This document shows positions 13,183-19,600 of a DNA stretch of 20,130 nucleotides, in pieces. The notes beneath the pieces were generated by a model that saw nothing but the letters and a program-made list of their open reading frames with translations, made no database searches and was not told where the DNA came from. Source of the stretch: a virus; IMG/VR virus record IMGVR_UViG_3300044701_003884, positions 1 through 20,130 of that record, one strand, 5' to 3'. The position numbers were made by a program, and so were the translations under genes. Each line of letters opens with the position of its first letter. The first letter of the stretch is position 1.

Positions 13183-13200
13183 CATCCAGAAGCCTGGATG
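13183..13200. promoter_or_regulatory. Perfect-stem dyad, putative operator
   Basis: CATCCAGAAGCCTGGATG has 7-bp arms CATCCAG and CTGGATG around AAGC. It ends 3 nt before the extended -10 at 13204, where a repressor or activator would be expected. It contains TCCA-N6-TGGA, as does 3432-3449, and its left arm CATCCAG repeats at 3488-3494. It is probably an operator for the forward promoter; the binding protein is unknown. Confidence 0.5.
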
Positions 13201-13203
13201 CTC

Positions 13204-13257
13204 TGTTATCATTCAGGGGCCGGGGGGAGGCCTCCGGTGTTCCATCGCGAGAGAGTC
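13204..13257 (+). promoter_or_regulatory. Leader repeat 3: extended -10 plus GAGG-loop hairpin
   Basis: TGTTATCAT (13204-13212) is an extended -10. Seven nt later CCGGGGG (13220-13226) pairs with CCTCCGG (13231-13237), with one G-T pair, around loop GAGG (13227-13230). TTCCATCG and then the ATG at 13258 follow. The stem bases differ from leaders 1 and 2 but the fold, the loop and the -10-to-hairpin distance are kept. Confidence 0.6.
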
Positions 13258-13836
13258 ATGCAACAGCTGTTGCTGCCTGACAACGTCATTCCCCTCTTCG
13301 GCTACTGCCTGCGCGGCTGCGGCAGGCCTGCCACCCGCCGGGTGCCTCAGCCCAACGGCGACATTCACTGCCTCTGCGACGACGAGCCCAACTGCAGGCA
13401 GAAGGCCCGCGAGCTTTACATGCCCGCGTACTGCGATCCGGCCAATGAGGTGCGTGGCAACCTCTATGACCGCGACCTGGACGTCAAGGAGATCGCCAAG
13501 CGCATGCGCCAGGCCATTAAGGCCGAGCTGCCCGGCGTGAAAGTCAGCGTCAAAATCCAGCGTTACAGCGGCGGCGCGTCGATCGACGTCTGGGTGAAAG
13601 AGATGCCCTGCGACTGCCAGCCGATCATCCCCCGGCAGCAGTGGCATGAAGAGCGCGACCGGACCGGCATCTTGCGGCCCTGGCGCGAAAACTACAAGCC
13701 TGAGATGGCTGCCGCCATGGACAAGATCAAGGAGATCCACGGTCGCTGGAACCGCGACAACAGCGACACCATGGTCGACTATTTCGATGTCAACTACTAC
13801 GGCAGCGTCCACGATCCCAACGGGACCAGCTGGTAG
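13258..13836 (+). CDS. LPD29-type polyvalent-associated protein, 192 aa
   Basis: The frame opens upstream, but ATG 13258 lies at the end of leader repeat 3 and is taken as the start. Residues 17-46 hold a cysteine cluster (CLRGCGRPATRR, CLCDDEPNC) that may bind zinc. Residues about 72-185 match the large polyvalent protein-associated domain LPD29: DVKEIAKRMRQAIKAELPGV, KVSVKIQRYSGGASIDV and near the end NSDTMVDYFDVNYYG. LPD domains are known from phage and plasmid polyvalent proteins, where they accompany effectors; their activity is unknown. Here the domain is in a stand-alone protein directly before the two large polyvalent genes. A terminator follows 24 nt after the stop, so it is probably its own transcript. 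Confidence 0.7.
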   Translation: MQQLLLPDNVIPLFGYCLRGCGRPATRRVPQPNGDIHCLCDDEPNCRQKARELYMPAYCDPANEVRGNLYDRDLDVKEIAKRMRQAIKAELPGVKVSVKIQRYSGGASIDVWVKEMPCDCQPIIPRQQWHEERDRTGILRPWRENYKPEMAAAMDKIKEIHGRWNRDNSDTMVDYFDVNYYGSVHDPNGTSW

Positions 13837-13860
13837 GTGCCCCCTGGCTCAGATGAAATT

Positions 13861-13884
13861 GCCCGCCGAAATGGCGGGCTTTTT
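13861..13884 (+). terminator. Rho-independent terminator
   Basis: GCCCGCC (13861-13867) pairs with GGCGGGC (13873-13879) over loop GAAAT and is followed by TTTTT. It lies 24 nt after the stop of the LPD29 gene. This is the clearest intrinsic terminator in the window. Confidence 0.85.
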
Positions 13885-13890
13885 GCTGCC

Positions 13891-13896
13891 TACAGT
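13891..13896 (+). promoter_or_regulatory. Possible -10 element
   Basis: TACAGT lies 6 nt after the terminator T-run and 22 nt before the ATG at 13919. A new promoter is expected here because of the terminator. The same hexamer occurs at 16371-16376 before another small gene. No -35 is evident. Confidence 0.3.
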
Positions 13897-13918
13897 GACC
13901 CAGTGCAACACGCCTTCA

Positions 13919-14212
13919 ATGGCACAGACGAATGCCGCCTTCGCGCTCCAGACCCTGGGGCAGTGGTGCCGTAGTCATGGCATCTACGAGGTGAGGGACA
14001 CCCTGGCCAAGGCGGCCCACCTGGCCGCCGAAGCAGAATCCTCTGAGCTGCTGGCCGCGGCCCTCGAAGAGGCGGCGATTGCGGCTGACGTGGTTGTCTG
14101 CCCCGCTCCAATTCCTGCCCCTGCACCGGCATCAGCGCCAGCAGAGGATGACGACCACGCAGCGGAATCGTCGCCTGCAAAGCGTTCGTACCGTGGCAAG
14201 AAGGCTGATTGA
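13919..14212 (+). CDS. 97-aa Ala-rich hypothetical protein
   Basis: ATG 13919 is taken as the start because the terminator lies just upstream; the longer open frame runs through that terminator. Residues 1-60 are helical (FALQTLGQWCRSHGIYEV, DTLAKAAHLAAEAESSELLAAA). A Pro/Ala linker (CPAPIPAPAPASAPAEDDD) leads to a basic end (KRSYRGKKAD). The layout of helical domain, proline linker and basic tail suits a small virion or DNA-associated protein, but no family is recognised. The gene lies 24 nt before the J-domain/zeta polyvalent gene and is likely transcribed with it. Confidence 0.6.
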   Translation: MAQTNAAFALQTLGQWCRSHGIYEVRDTLAKAAHLAAEAESSELLAAALEEAAIAADVVVCPAPIPAPAPASAPAEDDDHAAESSPAKRSYRGKKAD

Positions 14213-14236
14213 TTCGGGCCGGCCCGCCATAGACCC

Positions 14237-16354
14237 ATGACCAATCTGCAGGAAATCGCCCGACTCGTTCGCGAGGAGCTGCTCACGCTGATCCGCCCGG
14301 TTCAGCTGCTGTCAGTCAACCCGAAGAAGGCGACAGGGGAGGTCTCCGGCAGATTCAAGTCGAATGGGATCCTGTTCGACTACTCGATCCAGGGCGGCAC
14401 GGTCACTTACAGGCCCGTGGGCGCCGGCGGCGGCCGCAGCGATTCGGCCGATCACGTGGTTGAAGCTGGTGCGCGTCTGGACGCTGCTAGGGGCAAGCCT
14501 CGCAACTGCACCACCGGCTACGCCTGCGGGAACACTTGCATCCAGAAAGGACGGAAGTGCCGCGCCAAGGGGGGCGCCGCCGCTGCCAAGCTCGAGCAGG
14601 CCGTGAAGATGCTCCCTGCTGCTGGACAGAGCAGCGGCGAGGCTGCGCCACAGCGAACGGCTGCGCCGAAGAAGAACCCGGCAGCGGCCCCAGCCGCCAA
14701 GGCCTCCGGGAAGGGCCCCAGCCTGAAGGAAGCGAAGAGCGCTGTGCTGGAGGCGTTCGACGTCGAGAGTGTGGCCGCCCTCAAGGCGGACGATGAGTTC
14801 AAGATGTCCATGGCCGGCGAGGAGACCAACCCGCTGCGCAGCAAGGAGGACTGGCTGAAGCTCTACCGGCGCTTTGTGAAGGTGCCAGAAAACGAGCGCA
14901 ACCTGCCCGACGGCCCCACCGTGGTCAACGGCATCGATGTGATCAAGAACTTCAGGCCCTGGGCTGTGTTTGGCCTGAATCCCAGGACGGCGACCGCAGA
15001 TAACGTGAGATCAAGGTTCCGCGAGCTGATCATGCAGCACCACCCGGACAAGGGTGGTGATCCCCGAGTGGCGGAGCGACTCAAGAAAATGCGCGATTCC
15101 ATGCTTGCCTTCATGCCCAATGACCGGAGGGCTGGGAGTCGGAGCGATGCCGACTTATCAGAGACAGCGGAGCTGGTCCGGGCCCTGCGCGTCTCTCAAC
15201 AGTCCCTGCGCCATCGCTGGAGCACGGCGCGGGCCGATGGCTATCAAGAGGCGCTGGAGCGGCTCGATGCAGCCAAGAAGAACTGCAGCACGGGCTACGG
15301 CTGTGGCAGCACCTGTATCGAGGTCAGCAAGCTCTGCAGGAAGAAGGGTGGAAGAGCTGCCAAGAAGCTGTCCGAGGCCGTCAGCGGTGGCGGCGCATCC
15401 AGGCCTGCACAAAGCGCGGCTCAGAGGGAGAAGCGCATCGCCGCACTGAATGCCAGGCGCAACCAGATTGGCGCAGATCTTGTGACCGCCCTGATGCGGC
15501 CGCGGCCTGATGGCCAGGGCAACTACATCGAGAACCCCGATGCTGCTGCCATGCAGCGGATCAGGCGGGCCAAGAAGCGGGTGGCGGAGATTGACGCGGA
15601 GCTCAATGTGCTGGAGGGCAAGGACCCCAAGACCAAGCGCTGGATTGAAGGCGACCCCTACGGGCTGCAGCAATACTCCGACTTCCAGAGTCCTGGCAGG
15701 CGCGCCTACGAAGAGAACGTCATCATCCCCAGGGAGATGAGTGGTGCCGAGGTGGGGGACCAGGCGGTCTTCATGTCCGGCGGCCCTGCATCAGGGAAAA
15801 CCTCGTTGCTCAAGGCTCGGTTTGGCGAGGCAGAAGGGTTCGTGACGATTGACCCCGATCGGCTCAAGGACTATGACCCGGTCATGGCGATCGGCGTCGC
15901 CATGGGGATGAGAGAGGCGGCAGCGCTGGCCCATGAGAACTCCAGCCGCCTTGCAAAGGAGATCTACGCGCGAGCGCGAGACGGCCACTTCAACATCGTG
16001 GTGGACGGGACTGGGGCCAAAGCTGACAAGTACATCGAGCAAATGGAGGAGCTCAAGGGCAAGGGCTATGGCATCACGCTGCTGGCGCAACACATCCCGA
16101 AGGAAGAAGGAGTGAAGCGCGCAGAGGCCAGAGCGGACCGCACAGGCCGGTTCGTTCCACTGAAGTTCATCGCAGAGGCCTACGACATCATCCCTGGCAA
16201 TTTCGAGCGCCTAGCTCGCGTCGCTGGCAAGGCCACGTTGAACGATGGAGAAAGCGGAGAGGTGATCATGGAGTACCAGGACGGCCGCCTGGTGGGTGGG
16301 AATAAACAGCGCATCTCCGCCTACCGCAAGCAGTACGGTCAGCCGAAGCGCTGA
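14237..16354 (+). CDS. Polyvalent protein: J domain plus zeta-toxin-like kinase, 705 aa
   Basis: Domains in order: an unknown N-terminal part; cysteine motif 1 at 91-113 (C-x2-GYACG-x2-CI-x5-CR); an Ala/Pro/Lys linker; a J-like domain at about 240-290 with HPD at 269-271, in a HHPDKGGD context as in DnaJ; a helical segment; cysteine motif 2 at 350-372; a helical spacer; and a zeta-toxin/AAA-type kinase from about 505, with Walker A GGPASGKTS (K521), IDPDRLKDYDP, VVDGT (D590) and RTGRFVP near the end. Zeta toxins phosphorylate UDP-GlcNAc, and related kinases have other targets. J and zeta domains are both listed among polyvalent-protein modules of phages. The protein lies downstream of MuF and has no signal peptide. 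It may act in the host soon after DNA entry. No antitoxin (epsilon) gene is seen beside it. Confidence 0.8.
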   Translation: MTNLQEIARLVREELLTLIRPVQLLSVNPKKATGEVSGRFKSNGILFDYSIQGGTVTYRPVGAGGGRSDSADHVVEAGARLDAARGKPRNCTTGYACGNTCIQKGRKCRAKGGAAAAKLEQAVKMLPAAGQSSGEAAPQRTAAPKKNPAAAPAAKASGKGPSLKEAKSAVLEAFDVESVAALKADDEFKMSMAGEETNPLRSKEDWLKLYRRFVKVPENERNLPDGPTVVNGIDVIKNFRPWAVFGLNPRTATADNVRSRFRELIMQHHPDKGGDPRVAERLKKMRDSMLAFMPNDRRAGSRSDADLSETAELVRALRVSQQSLRHRWSTARADGYQEALERLDAAKKNCSTGYGCGSTCIEVSKLCRKKGGRAAKKLSEAVSGGGASRPAQSAAQREKRIAALNARRNQIGADLVTALMRPRPDGQGNYIENPDAAAMQRIRRAKKRVAEIDAELNVLEGKDPKTKRWIEGDPYGLQQYSDFQSPGRRAYEENVIIPREMSGAEVGDQAVFMSGGPASGKTSLLKARFGEAEGFVTIDPDRLKDYDPVMAIGVAMGMREAAALAHENSSRLAKEIYARARDGHFNIVVDGTGAKADKYIEQMEELKGKGYGITLLAQHIPKEEGVKRAEARADRTGRFVPLKFIAEAYDIIPGNFERLARVAGKATLNDGESGEVIMEYQDGRLVGGNKQRISAYRKQYGQPKR

Positions 16355-16370
16355 TGGGCCCACAGTCGAT

Positions 16371-16376
16371 TACAGT
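16371..16376 (+). promoter_or_regulatory. Possible -10 element
   Basis: TACAGT lies 21 nt before the ATG at 16397, in the short gap after the zeta gene, and matches the hexamer at 13891-13896 in sequence and in distance from the start. No -35 is clear. Confidence 0.25.
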
Positions 16377-16396
16377 TGTCCCGGAGGTGACCCCCC

Positions 16397-16576
16397 ATGA
16401 AACGAGATCGTGATGCTGAGTTCTTCGACCAACTGAAGAAGGAGATCGACGCCGAGCGCAACGTCGACTATGGCGCCCGTTCGGCCGACGAGGATGCCCG
16501 CATTGCCAACTACCCCAAGGACACCCCTCCTGGGTATGCCGGAATCAAGGCTGCTGACTTCTTCGACGGGGACTGA
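16397..16576 (+). CDS. 59-aa acidic hypothetical protein
   Basis: ATG 16397 has a strong Shine-Dalgarno (GGAGGTGA, 16383-16390). The product is very acidic (MKRDRDAEFFDQLKKEIDAE, then ARSADEDARIANYPKD) and ends GIKAADFFDGD. It is small, soluble and without cysteine. It lies between the zeta-kinase and ParB-like polyvalent genes. Size and charge would fit an antitoxin or DNA mimic, and its place would fit an immunity partner for one of its neighbours, but there is no family match, so this remains a guess. Confidence 0.6.
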   Translation: MKRDRDAEFFDQLKKEIDAERNVDYGARSADEDARIANYPKDTPPGYAGIKAADFFDGD

Positions 16577-16604
16577 ATCTGGCTGAAATAGGCGGATTCA
16601 GAAT

Positions 16605-16625
16605 GCAGGTACTGAGGTGACCTGC
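16605..16625 (+). promoter_or_regulatory. Hairpin with Shine-Dalgarno in its loop
   Basis: GCAGGT (16605-16610) pairs with ACCTGC (16620-16625). The 9-nt loop ACTGAGGTG holds GAGGTG, the ribosome site for the ATG at 16630. The fold could present or tune the site. A 6-bp stem may be chance. Confidence 0.35.
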
Positions 16626-16629
16626 GCAA

Positions 16630-19600
16630 ATGGCCGCGGCCAGGGGAGTGAGGATTGATGCAGTTGCGGCTCAACTCGCGCGGCTCGATGCGCGGGTGAA
16701 GCTGGGTGGGGCCCGTTCATCGGCCGGCCGGCAGAGAGTGACTGCTGCTCCTGGCCAGCTGGGCCTCGATCTCACGGGCGGTGGCCAGGGGCAGGCCTGT
16801 GGTGACGGTTGGATTGCGTCGGGCCTGACATGCCACAAGGGCCAGTCCGGTCAGCAGGCGCCGCGGAAGGAAGGGAGCAAGTCTGAGGAGAAGCCCGGAT
16901 CGGATTCGGGCACCAGCCTGGCCAAGCGCACAAACGAAGCGCGCCGGCGGCTTGTGACAACCATTGGCGAGGCAGGTGGCCTCAGCGACGAGGATGCCGG
17001 CCTGGTGGCTGACTTCTACCTGGCGAAGAGCAAGGAGGGCGGCGCCGGTGCCGCGAAACTCGATCCCCACGTCGGGCAGTTCACTGTCATCCATGGGGCC
17101 TTCATGGAGCGGGACTCGCTGCAGAAGGCCCTGGCCGCGGCCAGACAGTGGAAGGCCGGCAAGGAGCCTGTGCTCACCACTCCCAGCCGGGTGGACCCTG
17201 GCCTGGCGCCGAAGGCCAAGCAGTCGGGCATCAATGCTCAAGACGTGACCACTACTGCCCAGCAGGCCCAGCTGGCCCGCCAGCAGCGCCAGGCCGCGGC
17301 CGCCGCCGGTGACAAGGCTGGCGCCAAGGCCTGGCAGGAGGCGGAACGCAAGGCGGAACGCGATCGCCTCAAGATGGCCATGAACCGGGGCCAGCAGCAG
17401 CAGTCCTCCCTGTTCGGCGTCACCGAGTACGACGAGACCATGCCGCTGTTCCAGCGCCGGGACAGCGTCGACCCTGTGGCCCAGCTGGTGGGCAAGATCC
17501 TGCGCGACCAGCTCCCCGGGGCGGAGGTGCTCGACTGGAGCCGCCAGCCGCGGGGTATCACCGCCGGCCGGGCCGTCAGCGAGGGGCTGGTCTACCGGTT
17601 CCGCTGTGATTCCGACTCGATCGGCTACCAGCCCGCCTGGGACGGGATCGATGAGCGGCAGTGGGAGCTGCGCTCCGAGGGCTTCCTGATGGCCCGCGAC
17701 CCCTCGATGCGCCTCGACTTCAAGCGAGGGGGCGGCGTCAAGTTCCAGCAGGCGAAAACGAAGCGCCAGTGCAGCAAGGGCTATGGCTGCGGTTCGGCCT
17801 GCATCGCGATGAACAAGGAGTGCCGCGTCCAGCCCGCCAGCGCGATCAGCAAGGTGCGGCTCAAGCAGCTGCAGGCCCTCGCGCAGGAGGGTGACGCAAA
17901 GGCCGCGGCCCGGGCCCAAGAGCTGCAGATGGAGCGGGACGTCAAGGCCCAGGGGCTGCGGAAGGGCCGGCAGACCGCGAAGCTCGAGAAGCTGCTCGAG
18001 GATCCCCGGGTGGCGGAGATGGTTCGCACCGGGAAGATCCCCGAGGCTGGAGGCCAGGGCGGCGATGGAGCCCCGCAGCCGGGGCAGGTGCGGAACGTCA
18101 AGCCCGGCGAAGTGGAGGTGGATCCGGAGCGGTTCCAGTACAAGATCGGCAGCAGCGCCACCGGAGAGGTGGGAAGCCTGAGTGGCGTGCAGCGCTGGGA
18201 TCCGAACCTGGCCGGGGTGATCAGCGTCTGGCAGGACCCAGAGGACGGCAAGACCTATGTGGTGAACGGGCACAACCGGCTGGCCCTGGCGCGCCGCCTG
18301 GGGGCCGAGGAGGTGACTGTCCGCTACCTGAAGGCCAAGGACGCCCAGGAAGCCCGGTCGATCGGGGCCATGCAGAACATCGCCGAGGGCGCGGGCAGTG
18401 AGATCGACGCCGGCAAGTTCTTCCGCGACAGCGGTGTCAAGACAATCGAGGAGGTGAAGGCCAAGGGGCTGCCCCTGAACAGCGGGAAGGCGGAGAAGGG
18501 CCTGGCCCTGGCTCAGCTGCCCGATGAGATGTTCCAGGACGTGGTGCAGGGCAACCTGCGCGTGCGCCGGGCTGCGGTGATCGGCGCCTCAGGTCTGGAT
18601 CAGGACAAGCAGCGGGAGGTCTACAAGATGCTGAAGGCCCGGCCGTCAATGACCGACGAGACTCTGGCCGAGTACGTGGAGCACCTGGCTGTCAGCACGC
18701 GCCAGAGCCAGACCGAGATCGATCTGTTCGGCGCTAATGAGACGTCGGTGGATACCGGCCTGGCCCGGGCAGAACTGGCCAATGGCCTGAAGAAGGCCCT
18801 CGGCCGTGAGGCGCGCCTGCTCGGTGCTGTCTCCAAGACCCAGCAGGCCAAGGAGCTACTCGAGCAGAAGGGCGGCAACGTCATCAACGTCGAGCAGAGC
18901 CAGAAGCAGGCCAGCGAGGCCAGCAGCGTGCTGCGCACCTTTGACCGTCTCAAGAACTTCTCCGGGCCCATCCGCGCTGCCCTGGATGAGGCCGCGGCCA
19001 GGGTCACCGCCGGCGAGAACCGCAACAAGGTGGCCCGTGAGCTGCGCGAGGCCGTGGTGCAGGCGATGGAAGAGGAGCTCCGCAACGCCGGCCTGAGGCC
19101 CGAGCAACCCCCCCGCGACGAGCTGACCATGAACCTGTTCGACTCCGCCGATCGCTTTGATGCCCTGGCGGCCCGGATCGATGCCCTGAAGCGCAAGTGC
19201 AACACCGGCTATGCCTGCGGCAGCACCTGCATCAGCCCCGCCAAGGAGTGCCGGTCCGAGGGGGGCACCAGCAAGCAGCGGGCCCAGCGCCTCGAGGAGA
19301 TCGCCCAGGGTGGCAAGGCTGGCCGCGGCATCGGCCAGCTGCGTGGAGAGGCTGCAGCGGCAAAGGCCGAGGAAATCCGCGGCGCCCGATCGGAGCGTGC
19401 CGCCCAGCTGCGTCAGCAGCGTGCCCAGCAGCGCAGGGGCGGGGCCCTGGCCGTGAGCGGTGGTCAGCCCGGTGCCATCGACGTGGAAGTGGTGTCCAGC
19501 TCCATCAGCCGGCCGGCGCCGGCCCGGCCCAGCGGAGGCAAGCCGGGTGGCATCGCTGACACCATGCGGCAGGCCCTCAACGCCATGAAGGCAGCCGATG

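Noticed and set aside
4996-17367. HIP1 octamers GCGATCGC
   Set aside because: Only three copies were found (4996, 8753, 17360), not clearly above chance, so they neither prove nor exclude a HIP1-rich cyanobacterial host.
16717-18273. Long minus-strand open frame (518 codons) opposite the ParB-like gene
   Set aside because: The plus strand carries recognisable domains and cysteine motifs; the antisense frame has leucine/arginine-rich low-information sequence typical of GC-rich shadows.
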